Below are positions 15,449-24,821 of a stretch of 64,000 bases of DNA, one piece after another (position 1 is the stretch's first letter; each line of letters starts with the position of its first letter). Both the position numbers and the translations under genes were made by a program. Below the pieces are notes generated by a model, which saw only the letters and a program-made list of their open reading frames with translations, had not been told where the DNA came from and did no database searches. Source of the DNA: JAFGXF01 sp963732595 (GTDB lineage: Bacteria; Chloroflexota; Anaerolineae; Anaerolineales; Anaerolineaceae); contig CAVSZZ010000002.1 of NCBI GenBank assembly GCA_963732595.1, forward strand, positions 1,178,001-1,242,000. Direction: 5' to 3'.

Positions 15449-18022
15449 TTAAGTGAGAGTGATTGTTGAACCGCGGGGGGTCTTGGTAATCTCGATGCGC
15501 GTTGGGAAAGCATCTTTGATCTCATCCATGTGGGTGATAACCAGAATTTTTTCGAAGTCCGGACGTATGATGTTTATCGCTTCGATCAGACGTTGGCGAC
15601 CACTGGCATCCTGGCTTCCAAAACCCTCGTCGATCACAAGCGTTTGAAGTCTCGCACCAGCCCTCTGGGCCAGCACCCGGGAGAGTGCCAGGCGAATGGC
15701 AAAATCGATTCGAAAAGCTTCTCCCCCTGAATACATTTCATAATCGCGCGTCCCATTGGCGTCGCTGATGATGATATCCAGCGTTTCACGTTTATCATCG
15801 CGACTCTTGTCCTTGTAATCCCGCAGGGTTGAAAATCGGACTGACATGTTGCCGTCACTGAGTTGGTCAAGCAAACGGTTTGCCTGGGATTCGATCTCGG
15901 GAAGAGCCTGTTCGATAAGCAGAGCGGGGACGCCATCCTTCCCAAAGGCGCGTTCCAGTGTGCGCAGTTCTGAGATCCGATTGGTCGTGCTTTCTCTCTC
16001 TAAATTCAGGCTGGAAAGCCGCGCACGCAGCGTGTCAAGGACCTCGACTTTCTGGCGGGCAGCCCCGACTTCCATATGTTGCCGGCGTTCGCGTTCCTGG
16101 AGGTCCAGCATTTCGCTGTACGCTTTTTCCACATCCGGCAGACGCAACAGCGCTTCTGCCTGACGGGCTTCAGCCTGTAATGTGTCTTCCTCCAGCAGTT
16201 TAAGATTGGATTGCTCCTTAACCAATTGGTCGCGATACCCATTGATCTCGCGTTCGAGTGGCACCAGCGCGGAACGCGCGTTTCCAAGTTCCTTGAATTC
16301 CTCCTCGCCAATCTTGCCATCTTGAAGGTATTTTCTGGTTGCATCGTGGGCGGCGGCATCGTACCCAAGTAATTTGGCTTCTTCATCGATTGCCAGAAGC
16401 TCTTTGCGCGCTTCAAGCGCATAGATGTTATCTTTTAGGCTGGCCTGCAAATCCGATAAATGGGGTGCGCCGATGGTTGCCCATTCTGAAATTTGCTGGC
16501 GGAGCTGTTCCTTGCGGGCTTCATGCTGGTCCTGCGCCCTGGTTGCTTCGCGCAAGATCGTATCCAGAGGTGTGAGGGAGCCTAGCGCCACCTCCAAACC
16601 ACGGATGGAATCCCCAATTTCGTTCAAGTCCTTCTGATTTTGGCGGAATGTGTCGCCAAGTTTCTTTCCCTCTTTCTTTAACGAGGTGATCAACTTTTGC
16701 CTGTCGGTCGGGCTGAGTGGCTGCCCACAAGTTGGACACTCGCTGCCTTCAACCGGTTCGAGATCCTTAATCCGTTCATCCAGCTCCTGCATGGAGGTAC
16801 GGTATCGCACATTGTCTGCCTGGAGTTCCGCCCGCTCACGCTCTTTTTGTTTGTGATCGGTTTCCAGTGAGGACCGCTTGAGGATGGCAGCATTGGCCTC
16901 TTTGATGGCATTATTAATCGATTCGTCTTCAGTTACCAGTCTGGCAAGTTCTTGTTCCGCCTCGAGAACAACTGCCTTCATACTCTCGAGCTGCTGCCGC
17001 TCGGATTCAAGGCGGACATGTTCCTTTTCAATGGACATCCAGGGCTTTGTGCGCCGTTCCTGGATATCGCGAAATTGCATTGCCTGTTCCTCAAATTTTT
17101 CAAGTTTTTCAACCGCATCCCGGTATGCCTGATGGGCGCTGTCAATACGTCTGGCTTCACCTACTAATTTTTGAAGGTGAGTCTGTTCCCCTTCACGTTG
17201 GGTGATCAGAGAGGTCAACTGCTCCACTTTCTCGCGTGTCGTATTCCGTTGGCCTGACAGGGTCGAAACAAGTTTTTGCTGTTCTTTCAACTGTGCTTCA
17301 AGTTGTTTGAGATTATCGACAACTGCCGATTGTGAGCGCAACAGACTGACAAGCCTTGCAAGCTCCCCCTCGAGCTCCTCCAACCGCTTGAGACGCGCAG
17401 GTTCTTCCGCCAACTCAGTGTTTATCTCCTGGATAAGTCCATCCATCCGGTTGAGATTGTCCTCGTGGCCTTTGCGCCACTCTGCGGAACGATCGCGGTA
17501 TTGATCCCAGATATCCAATCCAAGGATGCTGGACAGGATGCGTTTGCGATCGGCAGGCCGTTGTTGGGCAAAAAGGTCCGCCTTTCCCTGAAGAAAGAAG
17601 GAGGCGTTGGTGAAGGTATCAAAATCCATGTGCAGGGTTTGCTGGATGGCAGCTTCGGTTTCGCGAGTGCCTTTCTCGGTAAATGGTTTCCAACCCCCTG
17701 GTTCATCAGCGACACCTGCCTGGAAGATCAGGAATTCAAGCGATACCGGTTTATCGCGTGTCTTCGAACGTTGAATTCGATAAGTATTGCCTTCGTATGC
17801 GAAGTCAAAGGTGACCTCGGCAGTGTTGGCCTTGCTATGAATGAGGGAGTCATCCCGTTTGCGTGCCACCCCAAACAAGGCCCAGGTGATGGCATCCAGC
17901 AGGGAGGATTTTCCGGCACCGTTGCTGCCTGAAATGCAGGCTACAGCGAAGCTCTGAAAATCCAGTTCAACGGGATCCAGGTAGGAGATGAAACCCGAAA
18001 GACGGAGAGATAATGGGATCAT
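15449..18022 (-). CDS. sbcC: SbcC/Rad50-family SMC-like ATPase
   Basis: This 857-residue protein has a split ABC ATPase with a long coiled coil. The Walker A motif is GSNGAGKS at residues 32-39. The zinc hook CPTCGQP lies near residue 430, at the centre of the coil. The signature YSGGEAFRIDFAIRLALSRVL (about 760) and Walker B LVIDEGFGSQD (about 795) are at the end. Rad50/SbcC works with a Mre11/SbcD nuclease on DNA ends, but no such gene is next to it. Its ATG overlaps the herA stop by four bases (ATGA), so synthesis is coupled to HerA. It is the last gene of the NurA-HerA operon. Confidence 0.95.
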   Translation of the reverse strand: MIPLSLRLSGFISYLDPVELDFQSFAVACISGSNGAGKSSLLDAITWALFGVARKRDDSLIHSKANTAEVTFDFAYEGNTYRIQRSKTRDKPVSLEFLIFQAGVADEPGGWKPFTEKGTRETEAAIQQTLHMDFDTFTNASFFLQGKADLFAQQRPADRKRILSSILGLDIWDQYRDRSAEWRKGHEDNLNRMDGLIQEINTELAEEPARLKRLEELEGELARLVSLLRSQSAVVDNLKQLEAQLKEQQKLVSTLSGQRNTTREKVEQLTSLITQREGEQTHLQKLVGEARRIDSAHQAYRDAVEKLEKFEEQAMQFRDIQERRTKPWMSIEKEHVRLESERQQLESMKAVVLEAEQELARLVTEDESINNAIKEANAAILKRSSLETDHKQKERERAELQADNVRYRTSMQELDERIKDLEPVEGSECPTCGQPLSPTDRQKLITSLKKEGKKLGDTFRQNQKDLNEIGDSIRGLEVALGSLTPLDTILREATRAQDQHEARKEQLRQQISEWATIGAPHLSDLQASLKDNIYALEARKELLAIDEEAKLLGYDAAAHDATRKYLQDGKIGEEEFKELGNARSALVPLEREINGYRDQLVKEQSNLKLLEEDTLQAEARQAEALLRLPDVEKAYSEMLDLQERERRQHMEVGAARQKVEVLDTLRARLSSLNLERESTTNRISELRTLERAFGKDGVPALLIEQALPEIESQANRLLDQLSDGNMSVRFSTLRDYKDKSRDDKRETLDIIISDANGTRDYEMYSGGEAFRIDFAIRLALSRVLAQRAGARLQTLVIDEGFGSQDASGRQRLIEAINIIRPDFEKILVITHMDEIKDAFPTRIEITKTPRGSTITLT

Positions 18023-19740
18023 GCCCCGAACCCCAGATCCTTCATGATCCTGGATTCATCCGCCTTGCTACCGGTTTTGCCGAGCAATTCTTTCCAGAAG
18101 GTATCGTCATAACGGCGGGAGCGGATGACCAAAGGCATGGGAACACCCCATCCAAGCAGGATGACTTCCTCTTTGGGCTGCAGGCGTGCAAGCATGCCGC
18201 GAATTGCGTCGCGCCCGGCTAAACCGGCCAGAACAGCATGCACATCGTCTTCATCACCCAGCCAGCCGCAAATACGTGATCCAAGTTGAGACATGACCTC
18301 GTCATAGATCTGTGAGGGGCGCTGATCGATAACCAGAAGGGTGACGCCATATTTACGCATTTCTCTTGCGATGGTATTAAATGTTGTTTGGGTGGCCATC
18401 TCATGATTGAGCAGCTTGTGGGCTTCCTCAAGCACGATCACCAACGGACGGGGTTCGGCTGATTTTTCCGGATGGCTGCGATGGGCGTTGGTTAAATCCA
18501 CCCATTTCTCGCGGATACGTCTGGTCAGCAGATTGGTGACCAGCAGGTAATCCAGGTCGTTTTCATGCTCCCCAAAAGAAAGGACAATGTGCTGTCCAGC
18601 CTCCAGAGCTTTAATGATCTCTTTCAACCCATTCGCAGCAGGCTGATCCACCAGATATGGGAGATGGAATAGCCTGTTCATTTTACTGTGAAGACTGGCA
18701 GCCGCAAGCGTGTTGACGTTGTTCTCGAGTGCCCAGGCTTCGACGCTTTCCGGTGCCGGAAAGCGTTTGCCGTTCTCATCCTCGATGGTGCTTCCTGGTT
18801 TCATGGCCTTGAAGGCGCTGAACCAACCTTTTCTTCCAAAACTGGCCGCCAGTGCATCCAGTGTGGCGGGTGTGGTTTCCTTCAAATTCAGTTCACGGGT
18901 TAATAGCTCGATATCTTCCGCCTGGATATCACTTTCCCCGAATTCGAGGTTGAAATCTGGCGCTTGTCCGCGGATGGTACCGGAGCGACCCAGTCCAACG
19001 ATACGTACATCTGTTGGGAACTTGCCTTTCAACCCGGGCACACTTTCATGTGTATCGGAGGATTGATCATCCAAACCGTATTCATTATGCATGTCGAAAA
19101 TCAGCAAAGAAGCCAGTTTTGCTTTGATAAGTCCCGAAAGGATGATTCGGGTCAGAAAGGATTTTCCTGTGCCGGTCGCGCCAAAGATACCAGACGAGCG
19201 CTGAATCAATTTCGCCAGGTTAATGCAAACTGGATGCCCCTGTTCACGGGTACTGCCGATTCGGAAGAAGCCTTTTTTTGATTCATCGCCGAAGATCTCG
19301 GCCACATCCCCGGCTCCAGCCAATAATACCCCGGCGTGATGGGAAGGTATGGTCTTTACCGGGACCGGTTGCACACTGTTTGACCCGCGATTCTCAAGCC
19401 AGGTATTATAAGCCTGGCTGCCAGGCTCAGGGCCGATCTCAAGCATGAGAGTGGGAAGCACTTCCAGAGTGGTAAAAAGGGTTTGACCCTGGAGCAGTTC
19501 CGACAGGGTTGGTTGAAAACGTTCTCCGGCTTGCTCATCAGCGAAACGGGGATCGGTTGCCCCCAGTTCCAGGTTCGTGATCAATCCATAGAATTGCCAG
19601 GTGTTGCTGCGGATGACCACAAAGCTGCCCTCCTGGACCTCCTGGGCAGGAACGATCAGCCTGACCCGCAGGCAGTCCTTGAGATTGCCTGCAACAATGT
19701 AGCCGATCTTTTTCTGACCATCTTTAATGGTTGTTTCCAT
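18019..19740 (-). CDS. herA: HerA-type hexameric DNA translocase
   Basis: This 573-residue protein starts with a HAS barrel (GYIVAGNLKDCLRVRLIVP, then VVIRSNTWQFYGLITNLELG; about residues 12-60). The ATPase core has GATGTGKS (187-194), DMHNEYG (about 216-222) and VIVLEEAHKL. LVIDQRPSQIYDEVMSQLGSRI and the final ILLGWGVPMPLVIRSRRYDD complete the HerA pattern. HerA motors drive DNA through the NurA nuclease during end resection in archaea and some bacteria. The upstream gene ends five bases before this ATG. The assignment to HerA rather than FtsK rests on the HAS barrel and the nurA neighbour. Confidence 0.93.
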   Translation of the reverse strand: METTIKDGQKKIGYIVAGNLKDCLRVRLIVPAQEVQEGSFVVIRSNTWQFYGLITNLELGATDPRFADEQAGERFQPTLSELLQGQTLFTTLEVLPTLMLEIGPEPGSQAYNTWLENRGSNSVQPVPVKTIPSHHAGVLLAGAGDVAEIFGDESKKGFFRIGSTREQGHPVCINLAKLIQRSSGIFGATGTGKSFLTRIILSGLIKAKLASLLIFDMHNEYGLDDQSSDTHESVPGLKGKFPTDVRIVGLGRSGTIRGQAPDFNLEFGESDIQAEDIELLTRELNLKETTPATLDALAASFGRKGWFSAFKAMKPGSTIEDENGKRFPAPESVEAWALENNVNTLAAASLHSKMNRLFHLPYLVDQPAANGLKEIIKALEAGQHIVLSFGEHENDLDYLLVTNLLTRRIREKWVDLTNAHRSHPEKSAEPRPLVIVLEEAHKLLNHEMATQTTFNTIAREMRKYGVTLLVIDQRPSQIYDEVMSQLGSRICGWLGDEDDVHAVLAGLAGRDAIRGMLARLQPKEEVILLGWGVPMPLVIRSRRYDDTFWKELLGKTGSKADESRIMKDLGFGA

Positions 19741-19745
19741 TCAAT

Positions 19746-20357
19746 TCACTCCAGGGGAAGGTCGCTGAGTGCATTCAGAACACTCATCAGGCTTGGATAA
19801 TCATCGCGCAACAGTGTGATCAGTTCTTTGGTGGCGCTGGTATACCAATCCGGATTACCACCGGCACCGTGGGCAAGCCTGGCTTGTTCCAGGTGGGCAG
19901 CCAGTAGTTCTCCTGCGGGTAATTCTTCGTTTCGCAGGATGTGGCGTAAGTACCCGAACCTGCCGATCGAAGTGAACTCACAGATCTCCGGTGGGAGGCA
20001 TTGATAAATAATATCCAGACTGGTGGGTGGGATGCCAGGCAGCAGATGCGAAAGGACGCCTGACTCTCGCCGGCCTATGGTGACGATACTGATCTCGACC
20101 GGCATGTTGCGGTTATCGCGGTTATCCGCGATGACTTCGGGTGGAAGTGTCTGGCTGGTCACTAATTGGCGGACCAGACCATCGTCATCCATGTGAATGT
20201 CATATACCAGGCCAAATGCTTCCAACCGGTCATTGACCGGTACACGCACGAGGGTTCCAAAGCCTGGCATATTCGGTTGGTTGACACGACAACCAGCAAC
20301 GAATCCGGTCAGGCTGGCACGCAATAAGCGTCCCACTTCTATGGGTGTCAGATTCAT
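19746..20357 (-). CDS. uncharacterised HerA-NurA operon protein, probable stand-alone HAS-barrel
   Basis: The chosen start is the ATG at 20357 (MNLTPIEVGRLLRASLTGF), which overlaps the nurA stop as ATGA and has GGGAGAT upstream. The product is about 203 residues. The first 60 residues form a strand-rich block (SLTGFVAGCRVN, FGTLVRVP, EAFGLVYDI) that copies the layout of HerA's own HAS barrel. The remainder is helical, with PGIPPTSLDIIYQCLPPEI and LAAHLEQARLAHGAGG. No catalytic residues are evident. Its fixed place between nuclease and motor suggests an adaptor or clamp subunit. The HAS reading is pattern-based. Confidence 0.6.
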   Translation of the reverse strand: MNLTPIEVGRLLRASLTGFVAGCRVNQPNMPGFGTLVRVPVNDRLEAFGLVYDIHMDDDGLVRQLVTSQTLPPEVIADNRDNRNMPVEISIVTIGRRESGVLSHLLPGIPPTSLDIIYQCLPPEICEFTSIGRFGYLRHILRNEELPAGELLAAHLEQARLAHGAGGNPDWYTSATKELITLLRDDYPSLMSVLNALSDLPLE

Positions 20358-21532
20358 GGATATCTCCCTCTGCCGGGCAGATCCTTGGCAGATTGCTTGT
20401 TCGATTTTACCCCGGCATCCACCCCTCTTGCCTGTAATTCCCCGGCCAGTATTTTTTCGAGTTGAGCGGATTCTTCGAAGGTGACCACTGCCAGCTCGTG
20501 TGCGCGGTGCAGGATATAAGGATATGGGCGGGTTCCCATAATCTGACATTGCCGGAAAATTTCTGCATGCAAGGTATCAAGCATTTGGGGTTTTTCTGCA
20601 CACCAGGCTGGTAATTCCACGCGCGCCAGGCTGGGTTTTTTGGGGCGACCGACGTTCAAATAGAAGAAACACAATCGCAGGTCATCCTTGAAATGCCGGG
20701 CCCATTGGGATTGAATCGCGAAGATGGCGCTGCGATCACCCGGATCGGATAGTAGTTCGGAGAAGAGGCAGGCATCCGGTACACGGACATTCTCAATTTC
20801 GGTTGGAAGGGTGGAGCCAGAAACAGGTAATTTTTCAAGAGCCAATCTCAACATGTGATTGACGAGGTCTGAATGAGGTTTATCCACATAGCCCGTTGTC
20901 ACAATCGACGCGCTTCGGCATTCTCCCAGGATCTGGATGTAATCCGCAAGCTTTTTCTCGAACCATGCCGCCTCACCGGTTTCGCGAAAAATTTCTAGAG
21001 GACCATCTGTAATCGTAATCAGTGGCGTCGGATATTTGCGTGCCTGGTTCAATAGAGAGATCCGCTCAAGGATGTCACGTTCAAGTGAGATCAGGTCCTC
21101 GGTTAAACGGGCCTGGCCGTTTTGTTGGTCAAAGTCATCCAATAATTTGGATTCGGATTCGATTTGAGGGGGGCTATCCCGGCCTGGCTGGATACAAATG
21201 GTTGCCACATTGATCAACCCGAAATCAACCTGCCGGTGTCGGTTGGGATTGATCTGGGAACCATCTGCGGCGATTAGCAAAATTGGCTCATAAGCCACAG
21301 GCAGTTTGTATGCAGTGGAAATATTTTCCTGATATGGGATTGCGCAACGCAGTGATTTATTTGTTTTGGAGTCATTTTCGATGAGTTGCTGCAGTTCGGT
21401 CGGGTGGGTTCCATACCTCGTTAGGGCATCCATCAATACAATCGCCGCACGGTTAAGAGCCTGGCGATACCTCAGGACTCGATCACAAAATTGGTCTGTT
21501 TGAGCTTGGATTTGTTGGTAATTGATTGGCAT
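20354..21532 (-). CDS. nurA: NurA-domain 5'-3' nuclease
   Basis: This 392-residue protein has the NurA nuclease signatures: ILLIAADGSQINPNRH (first catalytic Asp, about residue 90), LITITDGPLEIF (second Asp, about 178) and the C-terminal HRAHELAVVTFEE block. The N-terminal 70 residues are helical. NurA forms a dimer under the HerA hexamer and degrades DNA ends. It is the first gene of the four-gene operon and overlaps the next one by four bases. A clear promoter was not found on the minus strand. The upstream gap of about 165 bases is shared with the divergent SIMPL gene. Confidence 0.9.
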   Translation of the reverse strand: MPINYQQIQAQTDQFCDRVLRYRQALNRAAIVLMDALTRYGTHPTELQQLIENDSKTNKSLRCAIPYQENISTAYKLPVAYEPILLIAADGSQINPNRHRQVDFGLINVATICIQPGRDSPPQIESESKLLDDFDQQNGQARLTEDLISLERDILERISLLNQARKYPTPLITITDGPLEIFRETGEAAWFEKKLADYIQILGECRSASIVTTGYVDKPHSDLVNHMLRLALEKLPVSGSTLPTEIENVRVPDACLFSELLSDPGDRSAIFAIQSQWARHFKDDLRLCFFYLNVGRPKKPSLARVELPAWCAEKPQMLDTLHAEIFRQCQIMGTRPYPYILHRAHELAVVTFEESAQLEKILAGELQARGVDAGVKSNKQSAKDLPGRGRYP

Positions 21533-21586
21533 AACTATGTACCGCGTTATAGAACACTTGTTTTATTTTATTGGAGGACTGCCAAC

Positions 21587-21615
21587 TTGACAAGGTGTGG
21601 TGAATTTTATATAAT
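21587..21615 (+). promoter_or_regulatory. consensus sigma-A promoter for the SIMPL lipoprotein
   Basis: TTGACA at 21587-21592 and TATAAT at 21610-21615 are separated by exactly 17 bases. This is a perfect match to the housekeeping consensus. The leader to the ATG at 21698 is about 75 bases. Confidence 0.88.
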
Positions 21616-21697
21616 TCGGATATATTCTGTCTGAATAACATGGAACAATTTTTGAGCAATTACGTTAATAGTGTACCATTCAATATCGGAGGATAAA

Positions 21698-22429
21698 ATG
21701 CGTAAAAATATGTTCGTTGTCGTTTCACTTCTCGTCGTAGCGGTACTGGTCGCTGGTTGCACACCGACAGTGATCGAAAGATCAAGCGAACCTGCAATTA
21801 TGGAGCGTACAATCGCTGTCAACGGTACCGGTAGTGTCACCGCAAGCCCGGATGTTGCCTACATAAACATTGGGGTTCATACCGAGAATGTGGATCCAAA
21901 GGAAGCACTGACAACCAATACCTCCCAGGCCCAGGATGTGGTTGATGCCATCAGGGCACTTGGAGTGGCGGTTGAAGACATCCAGACCAGCAATTTCAAT
22001 GTCTATCCCACTTATGAATACGGTCCGATGGGCGAAACCCTGGGTTCCAAGTATGTCGTCGATAATACGGTCTATGTTACCGTGCGGGATCTAACCAAAT
22101 TGGGAGAGATGTTGCAGGCTGTTGTCTCCTCGGGCGCCAACAATATCAATGGGATTACCTTTGATATCCTTGACAAGGATACGCTGGCATCCGAAGCGCG
22201 CAAGAAAGCGGTCGAGAATGCCCGAAAACAGGCGCAAGATATTGCTGAAGCGGCCGGAGTCGAACTGGGTGAGTTAATGTATGTAAATGTATATTACAGC
22301 GGCACAACTTACCCCCAATATGAGGGCAAGGGTGGCGGCGGTGCCTATAGCGCTGACCTTTCTGTGCCGGTATCTGCCGGAAAGATGGTGGTCACCGCTG
22401 AAGTCAACATGACCTATAAAATCAAATAA
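21698..22429 (+). CDS. SIMPL-domain (DUF541) lipoprotein
   Basis: The ATG at 21698 has CGGAGG upstream and gives a signal peptide ending in the lipobox LVAGC. The mature 225 residues hold a SIMPL domain: TIAVNGTGSVTASPDVAYINIGV, EDIQTSNFNVYPTYEY, SSGANNINGITFDI and a long helix RKKAVENARKQAQDIAEAAGV. The chain ends in strands VTAEVNMTYKI. SIMPL proteins are envelope proteins of poorly defined function, linked to stress tolerance in a few species. A consensus promoter and a terminator bracket it as a strong single-gene unit. Confidence 0.92.
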   Translation: MRKNMFVVVSLLVVAVLVAGCTPTVIERSSEPAIMERTIAVNGTGSVTASPDVAYINIGVHTENVDPKEALTTNTSQAQDVVDAIRALGVAVEDIQTSNFNVYPTYEYGPMGETLGSKYVVDNTVYVTVRDLTKLGEMLQAVVSSGANNINGITFDILDKDTLASEARKKAVENARKQAQDIAEAAGVELGELMYVNVYYSGTTYPQYEGKGGGGAYSADLSVPVSAGKMVVTAEVNMTYKIK

Positions 22430-22449
22430 CCGCAAATTGGATTAATATA

Positions 22450-22479
22450 AAAGAGAGGACCTGATGGTCCTCTCTTTTT
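22450..22479. terminator. bidirectional terminator after the SIMPL gene
   Basis: AAAGAGAGGACC pairs with GGTCCTCTCTTT around TGAT, with T-runs on both strands. It separates the SIMPL gene from the convergent lamin-tail gene. Confidence 0.9.
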
Positions 22480-22484
22480 GTGAT

Positions 22485-22997
22485 CTATGGAATTACATAA
22501 CTGGCAAACACGACCCCATTCGGTGAGCGCAGGGTAACTGATTTCCCAGTCTTCCAGATCGCTTTTTCAAGATTCCAAAAAAGCTTGGTGACGGTATCAG
22601 TACCGGAAGCGCTGAAGATTTGAATCTGCCCGCCCTGATTAAGTGTCAGGTCCGGGAAGCTGTAACTGGCACCCTGCCCGTCATCAAGTTTCCATCCAAG
22701 CAGATCAACCGGCCCATTGCTTTGATTGATGATTACCACAACCTCACTGTTCAGTACGCCCACCCCATAAATATTATCGATCAGGAGGTGTATATCACCG
22801 GATGCCATTGTCGGCTGGGGAGTTGATAATCTGGCAGGGTCGACGGTAATACAGATGCCTGGGGTAGGTATGACTACCGTCTGTTGAGGATGGGATTGTG
22901 CCCACAACCAATTAATTGCCAGAATGGTCAGGGCAGAAACGACGATATTGATCGAAATGAAATAAAGCGGATTTTCAGTCCTCGGTCTGCGGGGCAT
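22485..22997 (-). CDS. membrane-anchored lamin-tail-domain protein
   Basis: This 170-residue protein starts MPRRPRTENPLYF and has one N-terminal membrane anchor (about residues 13-34) with its C-terminus outside. The outer part is an LTD/lamin-tail-like Ig fold: EVVVIINQSNGPVDLLGWKLDD, SYSFPDLTLNQGGQIQIF, and TLRSPNGVVFASYVI. Such domains occur in bacterial envelope proteins. The start codon follows the TPR gene's stop by six bases, so the two are cotranscribed and probably act together. The TTG six bases further upstream is an alternative start. Confidence 0.75.
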   Translation of the reverse strand: MPRRPRTENPLYFISINIVVSALTILAINWLWAQSHPQQTVVIPTPGICITVDPARLSTPQPTMASGDIHLLIDNIYGVGVLNSEVVVIINQSNGPVDLLGWKLDDGQGASYSFPDLTLNQGGQIQIFSASGTDTVTKLFWNLEKAIWKTGKSVTLRSPNGVVFASYVIP

Positions 22998-23003
22998 CGA
23001 CAA

Positions 23004-24720
23004 TTAAGGGGTTGATGTTTCTACGGAGGCGGATGCTGTCGGTAGACTGCCGGCAACCCGATCTTCGGCGGCCTGCCACCATTCAGCGGGAACGGCGGAT
23101 TTAGGTAATGTCAGAAGTGTGGTCCAATCCTGCAGGGCCGCATCCGGATAGTTCAGCATGTCAAGAAGTGTCGCACGGTAATAATACAATTGTGCCAGTT
23201 CCTCATCGGTCTTGGCAAAACTTTTGGACTTCTCAATCTGCCGATATGCTTCGCCTGTGTTTTTCATGATCAAGTAAGCACGACTCATTCCCACTGTCGC
23301 GGCAAATGAGGTTGGTTTGAATTCCAGATATCTGCTAAAGTCGGCAAGCGCTTTTTTTCCATCGGACATTTCCAGGTTGATCGTGGCGCGACGGAAATAG
23401 GCATCATCCAGGAATGGATCCAATTCCAGGGCTTTGGTGAAAAGATCCAGGGCTCCGGTACTATCCTTATTCATTTGATAGACAATCCCCAATCTGTAGA
23501 GAGCTTCACCATCTGTTGGCTTGTAGACGGTATAGATTTCCAGATAGGATTGCGAGTCACTATACCTGCCAAGATCCTGCAGGGCAAATCCCATGGCACG
23601 ATAAATATCAAGATTAACCACATCCATGCCATAAGCTTTTTCCGCATTATCCAAGGCCAGTTGTGGCTGATCCATATCAAGGTATGATTCAGAGCGATGA
23701 AGTGGGATCAGGGGAGAATCGGGAAGGGATAATTCTGCGGTATTCAAGTGCCTCCAATGCAGCAACTGGATTGTCCTTCTTGATGTAAAGCACTGCCAGT
23801 TCGATATAGGCATCGCCATAACCAGTATCCAGTGTTGTTGCTTTGAGCAGGTCGGCTTCGATATCGCTCTTGGGATCCTTTGCTAGGTTGGTACGTGCAC
23901 GGCTCAGGTAGGGTGGGGCGAAATCCGGATTGACCTTGATGGCTTGGTTCAATTCCTTTAGCGCTTCAGTATATTTCCCCTGACGACGGTAGATCTCACC
24001 GATCATATAATAGATGTCCACCGCTTCCGGTTCGGTAGATAGTGCTTGCCGAAGATATTCGATTGCCTTGTCCCACTCACCCTCATTGTATGAACGGACG
24101 CCGGCACTATAGGATTCAGTACGTGGGTGGGGTGTGGACACATACATGGGCGTAGGGGTATACGTGGCGGCCATGTTGAGCCACAACGGTGTTGGTGTGG
24201 GTTGGGAGATTTCCGATGTGCCACCAGTCCCCAATCCGGAGTAAGTGGACGTGGGTTTCGGAGTGATAACAGAAACAACAAGCGGATTTGTATCCGGGCG
24301 TTTATTCACCAGGCTGACAACACCAAAGACGATCAACGCCAGAGCTAATAGGCCTCCAAGGATGGGGAAGATCAGACGCGTCGAGAGTTTGGTTTTTGGA
24401 GGTGTTAGTCGATCCAACCACAACGCGTTCCAGTTCCTGCGCGGTGAGGGAATATTCTCGATGGATTGATCAGCCTCCACCGGAGCACCCATCAGGATCA
24501 ATCCCTGGCGAGCGGTTAGATTCTTCGGATCTCTGCGAATCACTTCTTGCAGACAGTAGGTGCGTTCTTTAACTGAATCCACTACTGTGCTCAAGTGAAG
24601 CCAGTAATCTGAATTTTGAGGTTCTGTTTTAATCAGGCGGGTCAGCAAATCGCGAGCAAGGGTTTTATCACCCTTCTGAATGGCCTTAATCGCCTCCTGG
24701 TATAGCATGTCATCAGCCAT
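23004..24720 (-). CDS. membrane-anchored TPR protein, frameshifted
   Basis: The N-terminal segment (about residues 1-85) has a short TPR-like pair (AIQKGDKTLARDLLTRLIK). A membrane helix follows (IFPILGGLLALALIVFGVV), then a Thr/Pro linker, then a long outer array of TPRs: YSAGVRSYNEGEWDKAIEYL, GEIYRRQGKYTEALKELNQA and GIVYQMNKDSTGALDLFTKA. A +1 shift near 23748 splits the array, and dropping one base joins VAALEAL to NTAELSLP. The corrected length is about 571 residues. The -10-like TGTTAAACT ends six bases before the ATG at 24720 and no ribosome site is present, so translation may be leaderless. Confidence 0.78.
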
Positions 24721-24809
24721 GGCATCAGTTTAACATAAGCCTGTACAGAGAGCAAGATAAGAATAATAGCCCGCGAAACCCATGTCAAACCTGCCAGACG
24801 GGCCGCTGG

Positions 24810-24815
24810 TATAAT
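24810..24815 (+). promoter_or_regulatory. -10 element of a leaderless promoter
   Basis: TATAAT ends six bases before the ATG at 24822, so the expected +1 is the start codon itself. No Shine-Dalgarno sequence is present. Confidence 0.5.
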
Positions 24816-24821
24816 CTTTTC

